Shown here: piece by piece, positions 7,858-17,211 of the stretch
How positions within the stretch are numbered: position 1 is the first letter of the stretch
How the letters are laid out: each line of letters starts with the position of its first letter
Origin: RGIG4034 sp045576455
Lineage (GTDB): Bacteria; Bacillota; Clostridia; Lachnospirales; Lachnospiraceae
Reading direction: 5' to 3'
Assembly (NCBI GenBank): GCA_045576455.1
Contig: JAZNGM010000005.1
Span: 35,407-99,406, forward strand
Length of the DNA stretch: 64,000 nucleotides
Translations under genes and position numbers: made by a program
Notes under the pieces: model-generated
What the model was told of the DNA's origin: nothing
The model's database searches: none
The model's input: only the letters and a program-made list of their open reading frames with translations

Positions 7858-10149
7858 ATGAACAAAATGTTACTTACAGTAGGAAAGAAAATAGGGACAG
7901 TTATCAGTGTCTTACTGATAGCGGTGCTTTTGGTTTCAGGATGTGGCAGCAAGAAAACGGGAATGAATACACATACTTCCGGAACAGGAGAAACGGAATG
8001 GAAAAAGACAGGATTTGTTAAAAAGGATATTCCGATGGAACAGGAACTGCAAATGGAGACACCGTTTTATATAAAAAGGGTATCTGATATGCAGGATTAT
8101 GAGCCGGATTTTGATTACGATTCGTTCACAAAAACAAGCAGCTATTTTAAAGACACATATTACACTATATATAATTACATATGCAGTGAGGGACAAAATT
8201 TTGTCCTTGAAAAACGCAAATCGGATATGGAAGAAACTGTAACCCAAAATCTGTTCGCAAACGAAACGGAACCTTTGTCAGGACATATTGTTGCAATGGA
8301 TGTGATAAAAGAGAATGACATTGCACTATTATTTGTGGATGCGACAGAAGGCTATTATTATATCCGACTTGATGCGGAAGGAAATATTATATCAATAATA
8401 GATGTAACAAAATCATACCAAAAAGAAGGAATATCAAAAGATGCTCTTTCCCAAGGAGCATGGTATAGCGATGCAGAGGGCTTGACTTATCTTTTCACAG
8501 AGGACAGACAGGGGGTCAGGGTATTTAACGCAGAAGGTACAATGCTTATAAATAAAGATTTTTCAGATGGGTCAATTTCCCCATTGACAACTGCATTCCA
8601 TATGCCGGATGGAAGCCTGATTCTCGTGCAGGCACAGAGTAGAAGTTTGAACTCGACACTTATGTGGTTTGAAGCAGATAAGAAGACATTTAAGACGCTT
8701 GCGACACTGCCCGGTGTATCTATAAAGCAAATTGATGTCCAAAATGATGGCTTCATATATTATTCAGCGGAAGGAAAGCTGATTAAGTGGGATTATAGTA
8801 CAGGAGAATGTAATGTACTGTTTAACTGTTCTGTAAATGATATTGATGTTTCAAAAGCACGCCATGTTTCTGTGACAGATAACGGTGAGATTATACTCTA
8901 TACGCAAGGTGAGGATGCCGTTACAATGTATGCATTATCGGATGAGGAAATTAAGACGAATAATGTAATAACGATGGTTCCGTTTAGTAGTGACTTATTT
9001 ATTACGACTGCTGTAAATAAGTATAATGGTCAACACCGTGAACTGCCGATAAAAACTGTAACGGATACGGATTGGACACGCGTTATGGCTGAAATTGTAG
9101 CCGGAAGAGGACCGGATATCATGGTTTTTTCAGAACGTTATGATGATGAGTATTATGCACTTTGCGAAAAAGGTGCACTGGAAGATTTAACAGGCTATAT
9201 ATCAGAGGATATTTTAGCACAGATTTTTCCCGGAATTATTGAAACAGGTACTTATGAAGGTAAATTAGTAGGTATAGTACCGTCTATGAGTGCGAGTGTA
9301 ATGGTGACTTCCAAAGAAGTATGGGATAAGCCAACCTGGGATTTTGATGATATCAAGCAGATTTTAGAGAATAACGAAGAAATCGAGGGTATGTTTATCT
9401 CATCGATGAATTATCTTAGTGCAAATAATAATTTATGGTATATGATGCAACATATCAATACGTCACCGTTTTTGGATATGAAGAATAATAAGTGCTATTT
9501 TGATTCCAAGGAGTATAAAGACTTGCTTGAAATGTGTAAAAAATATGGAGTAAATAGGCTTCTGGAAGAGGGATGGGAAGAAGTACAATGGATTAAAGAA
9601 GGAAGAGCGTTAGCAATAGAAGTTCAACCATACAGTATGTATGACGGATTTATGGACATAAAGAAACAATACGGAGATAGTGTTCAGTTTGTAGGATATC
9701 CGGGGCAGGAAGGTTATACGGGACATGTTGGTGGAATGCGCATAGTGGTTAATAAAAATAGTAAATATAAGGAAGAAATAAAGGGATTTCTTGAATATAT
9801 ACTTTCTGAGGAATATCAGCATGATTATGTACCCACAAGTGTGCGGGAGGATGTAGTGCGTTCACGTATCGTGATTGATGAATATTCAGGTGGTTGGGTA
9901 TATCAATGTGGTTTTGGTGAAATGCGTGCTGTTATCGGTTTTGATAGACCGGATGGAACCTCTTATGAAGAAGAATACATTTCTGTGTTAAGAAATTTGG
10001 GACCTGCTGATGAGAATATAGACAGGACGGTATGGTTCAATATGATGAGTGAATCTGACAGATATTTTGAAGAGGACGAGGATATCGACGAAGTAACGCG
10101 GTATATACAACGGGTCACACAGCTATATTTAGACGAAATAAAAGATTAA
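7858..10149 (+). CDS. Large extracellular solute-binding lipoprotein
   Basis: A 763-residue secreted lipoprotein: signal peptide with lipobox LVSGC (Cys29). The first ~370 residues look like a beta-propeller (repeated strands with VFNAEGTMLIN, GEIILYTQG). The C-terminal ~390 residues resemble a family 1 extracellular solute-binding protein (TVTDTDWTRVMAEIVAGRGPDIMVFSERYDD divided around that region, and a late VGGMRIVVNKNSKYKEE). GGAGGAG precedes ATG 7858. No ABC permease or ATPase adjoins it, so the partner is elsewhere or it acts as a sensor. The fusion of propeller and solute-binding domain is unusual compared with the usual ~450 residues. Ligand unknown. Confidence 0.8.
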   Translation: MNKMLLTVGKKIGTVISVLLIAVLLVSGCGSKKTGMNTHTSGTGETEWKKTGFVKKDIPMEQELQMETPFYIKRVSDMQDYEPDFDYDSFTKTSSYFKDTYYTIYNYICSEGQNFVLEKRKSDMEETVTQNLFANETEPLSGHIVAMDVIKENDIALLFVDATEGYYYIRLDAEGNIISIIDVTKSYQKEGISKDALSQGAWYSDAEGLTYLFTEDRQGVRVFNAEGTMLINKDFSDGSISPLTTAFHMPDGSLILVQAQSRSLNSTLMWFEADKKTFKTLATLPGVSIKQIDVQNDGFIYYSAEGKLIKWDYSTGECNVLFNCSVNDIDVSKARHVSVTDNGEIILYTQGEDAVTMYALSDEEIKTNNVITMVPFSSDLFITTAVNKYNGQHRELPIKTVTDTDWTRVMAEIVAGRGPDIMVFSERYDDEYYALCEKGALEDLTGYISEDILAQIFPGIIETGTYEGKLVGIVPSMSASVMVTSKEVWDKPTWDFDDIKQILENNEEIEGMFISSMNYLSANNNLWYMMQHINTSPFLDMKNNKCYFDSKEYKDLLEMCKKYGVNRLLEEGWEEVQWIKEGRALAIEVQPYSMYDGFMDIKKQYGDSVQFVGYPGQEGYTGHVGGMRIVVNKNSKYKEEIKGFLEYILSEEYQHDYVPTSVREDVVRSRIVIDEYSGGWVYQCGFGEMRAVIGFDRPDGTSYEEEYISVLRNLGPADENIDRTVWFNMMSESDRYFEEDEDIDEVTRYIQRVTQLYLDEIKD

Positions 10150-10154
10150 AACAA

Positions 10155-10184
10155 GAGGGTATCCCAATCGGATACCCTCATTTT
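10155..10184. terminator. Bidirectional terminator
   Basis: GAGGGTATCC (10155-10164) and GGATACCCTC (10170-10179) are perfect arms around CAATC, with ATTTTATT on the right and a matching T-rich side on the minus strand. It separates convergent genes. Confidence 0.92.
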
Positions 10185-10202
10185 ATTAATTATTAAGTGG
10201 CG

Positions 10203-11939
10203 TTATTCATTGGTTTCTTCCTGCGCCAGCTGCATTTTGTAATAAAATCCTTTTTTATCAAGTAATTCCTGATGCGTTCCGCGTTCAACAATTTCCCCTT
10301 CGTGTATAACCAGAATGAGGTCTGCTTCGCGTATAGTGGATAAGCGGTGCGCAATGGCTATTATGGTACGTTTTCCGGCGATATTATTGATGGCCTTTTG
10401 TATCTGTTTTTCAGTCTGTACGTCAACGGAAGCAGTTGCTTCATCCAGAATAATAATCGGCGATTTCCGTAAAATAGCACGGGCTATGGCAACGCGTTGT
10501 TTTTGACCACCCGATAATCTGAGTCCGCGTTCTCCTACTTTTGTTTCATACTGTTCCGGCATATGTAAAATGTCTTCGTGAATGTTTGCGGCTTTTGCGG
10601 CTTCTTTTATTTCTTCATAAGTTGCGTCCGGTCTTGCATAACCGATATTTTCAGCAATCGTGCCGTTAAACAGGAAGGTGTCCTGCAAAACGGGAGAAAT
10701 GTTTTGTCTGAGACTTTCCAGCGTTACGTCTTTTATATTTTTCCCGTCAATTAATATTTTCCCGTTGATGGGGTCATAAAATCTTCCCAGTAACTGTGTC
10801 AGGGTTGTTTTTCCTACGCCGGTAGGTCCGACAAGGGCAACCATCATACCCGGCTTTGCTTCAAAGGAAATATTTTTGAGAACCGGTATTTTGTTGCTGT
10901 AATGGAAATCTACCTTTTCAAAAGAAATAGCGCCTTCTACATCTCCTATATCAACCGCGTCCGGTGCATTTTGTATGGCAGATGGCGTATCAAGCACCAG
11001 TGCAACTCGTTCGGCACCGGCGAGGGCCTGCTGAAGGCTCTCCAAAAGATTGGCAAGCCCGGATACCGGTCCGTAGAAAAGGGAAAGGTATAAAACAAAA
11101 GCAACAATATCTGCAATGGTAATCTGATTGTGCATGCTTAAGTAGCCGCCGAAAAATACTACAAGTACCGTACCGATGGAAGATAAAAACTCAACACTCG
11201 GATGGAAAGCTGCACTTGCCCGCAAGGCTCTTAGCATGGCAGAAACCTGACGGGTATTTTTCTCATTAACACGTCCGCGTTCATATTCCTCCTGCCCAAA
11301 GGACTGGATTTCATGAAGACCTGAAAGATTGTCCTGAAGTTGGGCATTCAGTTCGCCCATGCATTTTTGGGATTCCTTAAAGAAGGGCTGTACTTTTTTT
11401 GCAAAAACAACACCGGAAAGCAGGATAAAAGGAATCGGAAAGCAGGTAATAAGGGCAAGCTTCCAGTTAATGGAAAGCAGTATGATAAGGACGCCTAAAA
11501 AGGTGACCAGATTTGTAATAATGTCCGGTATCATGTGGGCGTACAGAAGTTCAAAATCACGTGTATCATTTACGACACGGCTCATCAAATCGCCGGTCTG
11601 CTTATCGTGGAAAAATGAAAGGTCAAGATGTTGTAACTTGTTATACATACGGTCACGTAAGTCACCCACAAGATGCCAGGCTGCTTTGTGTGCAAGGTAA
11701 TTGCTTAAGAAACGGAAAAGTATACGTAAAAGATAGAGCCCGAGCAGTATAACCGTGAGTTTTATAATGACGGAGAAGGAAGATTTTTCTAATCCTTTTT
11801 CAACCACACTTGTCATAGTGGACAATACCTTTGGCGCGGTAAGATTAATTGCCGTAAGACTCAAGGTTGATAAAATGGCAATCACGTAAAGCATTTTATA
11901 ACGGGTTGCTTCTTTGGTAAGCTTCCATAGCATTTTCAT
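10203..11939 (-). CDS. ABC transporter, fused permease and ATP-binding domains
   Basis: A 578-residue half-exporter of the multidrug/lipid type: six transmembrane helices in the first ~310 residues, then an ATPase with Walker A (GPTGVGKTT), signature LSGGQKQR, Walker B (IIILDEATASVD) and H-loop (AIAHRLST). It would function as a homodimer or with a second half-transporter not seen here. The ATG at 11939 is chosen because AAAGGAG lies ~10 bp upstream; a longer frame would add 35 residues and run into the bile salt hydrolase leader. It is divergent from that hydrolase by about 120 bp, so shared control is possible. Substrate unknown. Confidence 0.93.
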   Translation of the reverse strand: MKMLWKLTKEATRYKMLYVIAILSTLSLTAINLTAPKVLSTMTSVVEKGLEKSSFSVIIKLTVILLGLYLLRILFRFLSNYLAHKAAWHLVGDLRDRMYNKLQHLDLSFFHDKQTGDLMSRVVNDTRDFELLYAHMIPDIITNLVTFLGVLIILLSINWKLALITCFPIPFILLSGVVFAKKVQPFFKESQKCMGELNAQLQDNLSGLHEIQSFGQEEYERGRVNEKNTRQVSAMLRALRASAAFHPSVEFLSSIGTVLVVFFGGYLSMHNQITIADIVAFVLYLSLFYGPVSGLANLLESLQQALAGAERVALVLDTPSAIQNAPDAVDIGDVEGAISFEKVDFHYSNKIPVLKNISFEAKPGMMVALVGPTGVGKTTLTQLLGRFYDPINGKILIDGKNIKDVTLESLRQNISPVLQDTFLFNGTIAENIGYARPDATYEEIKEAAKAANIHEDILHMPEQYETKVGERGLRLSGGQKQRVAIARAILRKSPIIILDEATASVDVQTEKQIQKAINNIAGKRTIIAIAHRLSTIREADLILVIHEGEIVERGTHQELLDKKGFYYKMQLAQEETNE

Positions 11940-12058
11940 TTTTTTACGCTCCTTTGTAAATGATAATCCTATACTAGCAAATGGAATATTTTGTTGTAAA
12001 TGGGTTAAATTGTTCTTATGAAAGATAAAATTTGCAGAAGTCATGGAGGGAAATGAAA

Positions 12059-13081
12059 ATGTGTACGGCTATAACTTTTAAATCGGGCGACAACTATTTT
12101 GGAAGGAATCTTGATCTTGAGTATTCATATAAGGAAGCGGTGACAATAACACCAAGAAAGTATACGTTTCGTTTTTTAAACAAACCGTCTGTTTCTTCGC
12201 ACTATGCCATGATAGGGATGGCTTATGTGGTAAAAGAATACCCGCTTTATTATGATGCAACAAACGAGTTGGGGTTAAGCATGGCAGGACTCAGTTTTCA
12301 GGGATATGCATCCTATAAATTACCCGATGAAAAAAAAGATAATATTGCAGTTCATGAATTTATCCCGTGGGTGCTGGGGCAATGCGCCACCGTGGGTGAG
12401 GCGAAAGTCCTGTTACAAAGAGTAAATCTTGTTGCGGAAGATTTCCGTGAGGATTTGCCGACACAGCCTTTGCATTGGATTATAGCGGATAAGCTTTCTT
12501 CCATAACGGTAGAGTGCACTTTAGACGGAATGAAAATATATGATAATCCGGTAGGCGTACTTACCAATAATCCGACTTTTGATTATCATATGACAAATCT
12601 TTTGAATTATGTAAACCTAACGGGTGAAGAACCGGATAATGATTTTATTAGTGGGCTAGATTTAAAACCATACAGCAGGGGGATGGGAGCTATAGGTCTT
12701 CCCGGCGATTATTCGTCAGCCTCGCGTTTTGTAAAAGCGGCTTTTGTGCTACACAATTCTGTGGTTGATAATTCTTTGGTTGACGTTTCGGCGACGAAGC
12801 ATTTTGAAACAGAAGGGTCTGCGGCCGTAAGCCAGTTTTTTCATATTCTGGATTCGGTGGCACAGCCCAGGGGTGCGGTGCGTCTTAGGGATGGCAAATA
12901 CGTTATAACCGTATATAGCTCCTGTTGTAATACCGACCAAGGGATATATTATTATAAAACATATAATAACAGTACAATCATGGCAGTAGATATGTATGCG
13001 GAAAATATAGATGGGAATACCCTTGTGAGTTATCCGCTTTTTGGGATGGAAGATAAAGCCCGGTTTGAACGGGTGAATTAG
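12059..13081 (+). CDS. bsh: Choloylglycine hydrolase (bile salt hydrolase) family
   Basis: A 340-residue Ntn-hydrolase beginning Met-Cys, so removal of Met exposes the catalytic Cys2. Other family residues are in place: Arg16 and Asp19 (GRNLD), Asn69 (DATNELGL), Asn170/171 (LTNNP) and Arg223 (SASRF). It should deconjugate glycine- or taurine-bile acids in the cytoplasm, though penicillin V acylase activity cannot be excluded. ATG 12059 is chosen since GGAGGG is 8 bp upstream and since the Cys must be residue 2; an in-frame ATG two codons earlier would abolish this. Its presence points to a gut host. A terminator follows at 13118. Confidence 0.9.
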   Translation: MCTAITFKSGDNYFGRNLDLEYSYKEAVTITPRKYTFRFLNKPSVSSHYAMIGMAYVVKEYPLYYDATNELGLSMAGLSFQGYASYKLPDEKKDNIAVHEFIPWVLGQCATVGEAKVLLQRVNLVAEDFREDLPTQPLHWIIADKLSSITVECTLDGMKIYDNPVGVLTNNPTFDYHMTNLLNYVNLTGEEPDNDFISGLDLKPYSRGMGAIGLPGDYSSASRFVKAAFVLHNSVVDNSLVDVSATKHFETEGSAAVSQFFHILDSVAQPRGAVRLRDGKYVITVYSSCCNTDQGIYYYKTYNNSTIMAVDMYAENIDGNTLVSYPLFGMEDKARFERVN

Positions 13082-13117
13082 TACGTTTTTCTTTGGGTTA
13101 AGTTAAAAAATAAAAAG

Positions 13118-13163
13118 CACGCAAGGCATATCATTTACTTTACATGTCTTGCGTGTTTTCTTG
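13118..13163. terminator. Bidirectional terminator between bsh and the alcohol dehydrogenase
   Basis: CACGCAAGGCAT (13118-13129) pairs with ATGTCTTGCGTG (13144-13155), one wobble pair, then TTTTCTT. A-rich sequence on the left gives a T-run for the opposite strand, serving both convergent genes. Confidence 0.88.
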
Positions 13164-13185
13164 CAATTTGCGATATTATAACCTC

Positions 13186-14361
13186 TTATAACATAAGTTC
13201 ATAAATCTTAGTTACATCTTCTTCGTGAAGAGGAACGAATCCGCCAACGCTGCCGCCTCTGCCGTCTCCGAAGCAAGCTGTTTTTGCCATCTTAGGAATA
13301 TCCTCAGCCTTAGCCCCTAATTCTTCAAAGTTACCCGGTAAACCAAGTGATTTAAAGAATGTACGTAATGCCATAATGCCGGCTTTTGCCGTGATTTCAG
13401 GATGCTCAAAATCCATCTGGCAACCCCAGACTCTTGTGGCAAGCTGTGCAAAGCGTAATACGTTGTGATTCATTGTATAAGTCATCCATGCAGGGAAGAC
13501 AACGGCGAGTCCGGCACCATGTGTACAGTCGTAAAGGGCAGAGAGTTCATGTTCAATGTCGTGACTTGCCCAGTCCTGACCTCTGCCGACACCACAGCTG
13601 TTGTTGTGTGCCATCATACCTGCCCACATAATGTTAGCCCGTGCCTGATAATCGTTAGGATCGGCGATTACCTTTGGCGCTTCATGAATCATGGTAAGCA
13701 ATAATCCTTCAATCATACGGTCTGTTACTTCAACATCTTTGGTATTGGTAAAGTAACGTTCAAAAAGATGAGCCATAATATCTGCTACACCGGATGCCGT
13801 CTGATAAGGCGGCAGTGTCTGTGTGAGTGCCGGATTTAATATAGAGAATTTAGGACGGAAGCCTTCACCGGAAGCACCGCGCTTAAACATTCCTTCCTCC
13901 TTGGTAATAACGGAGTCGGGACTTCCCTCACTGCCTGCAGCGGCGATAGTGAGAATAGTTCCGATAGGGAGTGCATTAACCACCGGTTTTCCCTGATAGT
14001 AATCCCAGAAGTCACCGTCATATACGGCACCTGCCGCAATGGCCTTTGCAGAGTCTATGGTACTTCCGCCACCAACGGCAAGCACAAAATCCACGTTCTC
14101 TTTTTTGCACAAAGCGATACCTTCGTATACAAGACCGCTTCTCGGGTTCGGCATTACACCACCTAATTCAACATAGGCGATAGCTTCACTATCAAGTGAT
14201 TTTTTTACCCGGTCAAGAAGTCCTGAACGTATAACACTTCCTCCGCCATAATGAATCAACACTTTTGAGCCACCGAAGCGCTTAACGTATTGAGCCGTGT
14301 TATTTTCCTGATCCTTACCAAACACAAAGTAGGTTGGACTCCAAAATGTAAAATTTTCCAT
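13186..14361 (-). CDS. Iron-containing alcohol dehydrogenase (butanol dehydrogenase BdhA/YqhD type)
   Basis: A 391-residue group III alcohol dehydrogenase. It has the nucleotide-binding GGGSTIDSAKAIA and the metal-ligand segments ASGVADIMAHL, SHDIEHELS and YDCTHGAGLAVV. It should reduce aldehydes such as butyraldehyde to alcohols with NAD(P)H, a fermentative redox outlet. Length is normal for the family. It is a single gene with its own terminator and a 250-bp upstream region shared with the next, divergent gene. Cofactor and substrate specificity are not resolved. Confidence 0.93.
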   Translation of the reverse strand: MENFTFWSPTYFVFGKDQENNTAQYVKRFGGSKVLIHYGGGSVIRSGLLDRVKKSLDSEAIAYVELGGVMPNPRSGLVYEGIALCKKENVDFVLAVGGGSTIDSAKAIAAGAVYDGDFWDYYQGKPVVNALPIGTILTIAAAGSEGSPDSVITKEEGMFKRGASGEGFRPKFSILNPALTQTLPPYQTASGVADIMAHLFERYFTNTKDVEVTDRMIEGLLLTMIHEAPKVIADPNDYQARANIMWAGMMAHNNSCGVGRGQDWASHDIEHELSALYDCTHGAGLAVVFPAWMTYTMNHNVLRFAQLATRVWGCQMDFEHPEITAKAGIMALRTFFKSLGLPGNFEELGAKAEDIPKMAKTACFGDGRGGSVGGFVPLHEEDVTKIYELML

Positions 14362-14534
14362 GAAACCCTCCGATCCAAAACAAGTAAGTTTTGATTAAAT
14401 ATTTACTTTTATTCTAAAATCTATTCTTAGTCTAAAAAGTAACATTATTATACCACATAGTAAGGCAGTGGCATAAAACTATTTTGAGTTCTTTTATGAA
14501 GATTAGTCGGTGCCGTAATTAAAGAAGGTTTAGT

Positions 14535-14563
14535 TTGAAGCATCTAATTATAAGTGGTATAAT
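14535..14563 (+). promoter_or_regulatory. Sigma-A-type promoter
   Basis: TTGAAG (14535-14540), a 17-bp spacer and TATAAT (14558-14563), about 50 bp before the start of the 681-residue protein. It would drive the long same-strand run to 25.6 kb. Confidence 0.65.
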
Positions 14564-14613
14564 CTTGATACATATTTACGGAAAACCAATATCAGGATAA
14601 GGGGATAAAGCGC

Positions 14614-16659
14614 ATGGGATTAGAAGTAATCTATACGGCAAGAAAATTAGGGAACGAAAGTAAGGAGTATCAGCCAACCGGTTTGTTGGGTTTACATGTC
14701 AGCGAAGCATGGGGCGGCGGCAACGGAAGTATTGATGCACCAAAACTTCTTAATATAACGATAAAAAATGAGGCTGCCACGGACTTTAGCGGTGTCGTAC
14801 ATATTGAGCTTGCAAAGGAGAGAAAAGAACCCCGTTTTTATTTGCCGGGATTTATGTATGGATGGAACCGCGGAGAGGCTCCGCTCAATATTATCAGGCA
14901 ATTTCCTCGTATAAGACTTGATGGCGGACCCAAGCCGGTATCTACATGGTGGATGGTGAGAGGAGATAGATTATCAAATCCCGTTGCAATTATGTATGAT
15001 GACAACCGGATTACCGGGATGTATGCTGCGCCGTACTGGATAGAAAAAGATGGTGTGAAGAAACCCTATGAGGCGCAAGGCATAGGAATGGAAAAGGCAT
15101 TTTACCAATATGCCGGCTATACCTGTTCCTGCGATAGAAAAATATCTGCGATAGACCGGGCAACAGCTATAGACCGGGCAACAACCACGAATAAAAAATA
15201 TGCAACGGTCGGTTATACACTTGGGTATGAAAATGCGCCATGGCTGTTTGTGCAGTCTGCAAGTGTATATGACAGGGCAGAATTAACGGATGAAAACTGT
15301 TTTGTAATAAAAGTGGGTGAAAGTATAGAAGTGAATATGGTCGTGTATGACTATGAAGCAGCATCACTTACAGAAGTATACCGGATTCTGGAAAAAGAAT
15401 ATACCCGTTATCACCAAAGCCCAAGAACGATAGAAGGCATGTCAATCAAAAAAGCTACGGAAGAAATTGCCGGGGCTATTCAGGAAGCAGCATGGCTTCC
15501 TGAGGAAAAATGTTACTCCGGTTTTGTGTATGACAAGCCGGAAGGTTATACCTACAATAAACTGGGTTCACTTACATGGACAAACGGATTGTCGGTTGCA
15601 GTACCTATGTTACTTGCCGGCATCCGTCTTAAGGATGAAAAAATGCATTCCTGTGCACTTACATGTATACAAAACATAATGGATAATAGCTGGAATGAAA
15701 AGTCCGGTTTCCCGTATGACGCAGTGCAGGATAATCATTGGAACTTAAAAGGATGGTGGTATGACGGCATGTACGTCGGCGGTCATAGCGGATACCTGAT
15801 GGGACAGGCAATGTACTATTTTATGAAGGCGTACTATTACGAAAAAGAATACAAAGAATGCGTGCATGAAGACTGGCTTAAAAAAGTCAGTGCCGTTATA
15901 GATAAAATGGAAAAGATTAAGAATGCGGATTATGAGTATCCGTATGTTATTTCAAAAGATACCGGAGCAGGTATTGCCTATGATTCCTTTGGAAGTACAT
16001 GGTGTCTTGCGGCAGTTGCCTATTATTCGTGGCTTACAGGAGACAGACAATATCTTGACGGATTGCAAAAAAGCGAACAGCATTATTATGATGCGTATGT
16101 TGCGAAAGTGGAGTGCTACGGTGGCCCGCTTGACATAGATAAAGCGGTAGATTCTGAGGGAGTGTTGGCATATATACGTGCAGTTCGTTATTTGCATGAA
16201 ATAACGCAGGACGAAAAATATCTTGTTCATATGAAAGATGCCATTTCTTATGAATGTTCCTTTAAGTTTGCATACAATTCACCGGTTAAGGTATTGCCGT
16301 TAAGTCAGATTGGCTGGTCCAGTAGTGGTGGTAGTGTAACATCTACCGCAAATCCGCATATTCATCCAATGTCAAGTACTATTGTAGATGAATTGCGGTA
16401 TTATGTAAACCAAACAAAGGACCAATATGTCAGGGACCGAATGCTTGACACGGTTATGTGGGGCTGCCAGACCTACAACACTTACGACAAGGAATACGGC
16501 TATGGTAAAAAAGGCTGGATGTCGGAACGCTTCTGTTACAGTCAGGGACTAGTAGTGGAAAAATATCCTGACGGCACACCGGCAGGAACATGGTTTGCAC
16601 TTATGCCTTGGGCAGGAGCCAGCATCCTTGAAGGAATGGTGGGAGAGTGCTGGGAATAA
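14614..16659 (+). CDS. Putative (alpha/alpha)6-barrel glycosidase-like protein
   Basis: A 681-residue cytoplasmic protein I cannot place in a named family. Residues ~1-270 look beta-rich; from ~290 on, paired helices with Gly/Trp-rich turns (FPYDAV, GWWYDGMYVGGHSGYLMGQAM, split here by the limit, and STWCLAAVAYYSWLTGD) suggest a six-hairpin glycosidase toroid. Candidate acidic catalytic residues lie around WWYDGM and DSEGVLAYIRA. No signal peptide. It heads an apparent operon with a GNAT acetyltransferase. An 18-bp duplication inside it encodes AIDRAT twice at residues ~180-191. Function as a glycoside hydrolase is inference. Confidence 0.55.
   Translation: MGLEVIYTARKLGNESKEYQPTGLLGLHVSEAWGGGNGSIDAPKLLNITIKNEAATDFSGVVHIELAKERKEPRFYLPGFMYGWNRGEAPLNIIRQFPRIRLDGGPKPVSTWWMVRGDRLSNPVAIMYDDNRITGMYAAPYWIEKDGVKKPYEAQGIGMEKAFYQYAGYTCSCDRKISAIDRATAIDRATTTNKKYATVGYTLGYENAPWLFVQSASVYDRAELTDENCFVIKVGESIEVNMVVYDYEAASLTEVYRILEKEYTRYHQSPRTIEGMSIKKATEEIAGAIQEAAWLPEEKCYSGFVYDKPEGYTYNKLGSLTWTNGLSVAVPMLLAGIRLKDEKMHSCALTCIQNIMDNSWNEKSGFPYDAVQDNHWNLKGWWYDGMYVGGHSGYLMGQAMYYFMKAYYYEKEYKECVHEDWLKKVSAVIDKMEKIKNADYEYPYVISKDTGAGIAYDSFGSTWCLAAVAYYSWLTGDRQYLDGLQKSEQHYYDAYVAKVECYGGPLDIDKAVDSEGVLAYIRAVRYLHEITQDEKYLVHMKDAISYECSFKFAYNSPVKVLPLSQIGWSSSGGSVTSTANPHIHPMSSTIVDELRYYVNQTKDQYVRDRMLDTVMWGCQTYNTYDKEYGYGKKGWMSERFCYSQGLVVEKYPDGTPAGTWFALMPWAGASILEGMVGECWE
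15148..15183. repeat. 18-bp tandem duplication inside the glycosidase-like gene
   Basis: Two units of 18 bp (15148-15165 and 15166-15183) differ at one base; both contain ATAGACCGGGCAACA. The frame is kept and AIDRAT is encoded twice. Confidence 0.95.
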
Positions 16660-16677
16660 GAACAGGATGGTACTTAT

Positions 16678-17160
16678 ATGAAAGAACAATATAGAATACG
16701 AAAAGCACAGGAAAAAGATATTCCTTACATTAATGACCTTTTGCAGCAGGTATGCCTTGTGCATCATAACGGACGCCCGGATATTTTTAAATATGGGGCA
16801 AGAAAATATACGTACGAGCAGTTAATCGGTATAATGCATAATGAAAAGACGCCGATACTTGTGGCAGAAAATGAGCTTGGTGCGGTAGTAGGATATGCTT
16901 TCCTTATTTTTAAACAGGAACTTAACCATAACATCCTTACGGATATTAAATCGTTATACATTGATGATTTGTGCGTGGATGAACATTTGCGGGGACAACA
17001 TATCGGGAAAAAGCTGTATGATGCCGTAGTGGATTATGCCAAAGAACACGACTGTTACAGCATAACCTTGAACGTATGGGCACTCAATGAACCGGCAATG
17101 AAGTTCTACGAAAAATGCGGTCTAAAGCCACAGAAGACGGTTATGGAAACGATTCTGTAA
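16678..17160 (+). CDS. GNAT family N-acetyltransferase
   Basis: A 160-residue acetyltransferase with the GNAT core: LYIDDLCVDEHLRGQHIGKKL (acetyl-CoA-binding R/Q-x-x-G-x-G/A region, here RGQHIG) and the C-terminal NEPAMKFYEKCGLKP strand-helix. It transfers an acetyl group from acetyl-CoA to an amine substrate that cannot be predicted. It begins 18 bp after the preceding gene, in the same direction. Its last 18 bp, including the stop codon, are duplicated immediately downstream, leaving the protein unchanged. Confidence 0.9.
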   Translation: MKEQYRIRKAQEKDIPYINDLLQQVCLVHHNGRPDIFKYGARKYTYEQLIGIMHNEKTPILVAENELGAVVGYAFLIFKQELNHNILTDIKSLYIDDLCVDEHLRGQHIGKKLYDAVVDYAKEHDCYSITLNVWALNEPAMKFYEKCGLKPQKTVMETIL

Positions 17161-17178
17161 ATGGAAACGATTCTGTAA
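17143..17178. repeat. Perfect 18-bp tandem duplication across a stop codon
   Basis: ATGGAAACGATTCTGTAA occupies 17143-17160 (end of the GNAT gene with its stop) and again 17161-17178. The copies are identical, so the event is recent or conserved. Confidence 0.97.
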
Positions 17179-17211
17179 ATGGTTCCGTGAGAAATACTTT
17201 GGGAGGATTAT

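Noticed and set aside
10203..12044. Longer ABC exporter starting at 12044
   Set aside because: The extra 35 residues are not exporter-like, lack a ribosome binding site and overlap the divergent promoter region; ATG 11939 has a good site.
12053..12058. Alternative bile salt hydrolase start at the ATG two codons upstream
   Set aside because: It is only 2 bp from the ribosome binding site and would place the catalytic Cys internally, preventing its exposure as the N-terminal residue.
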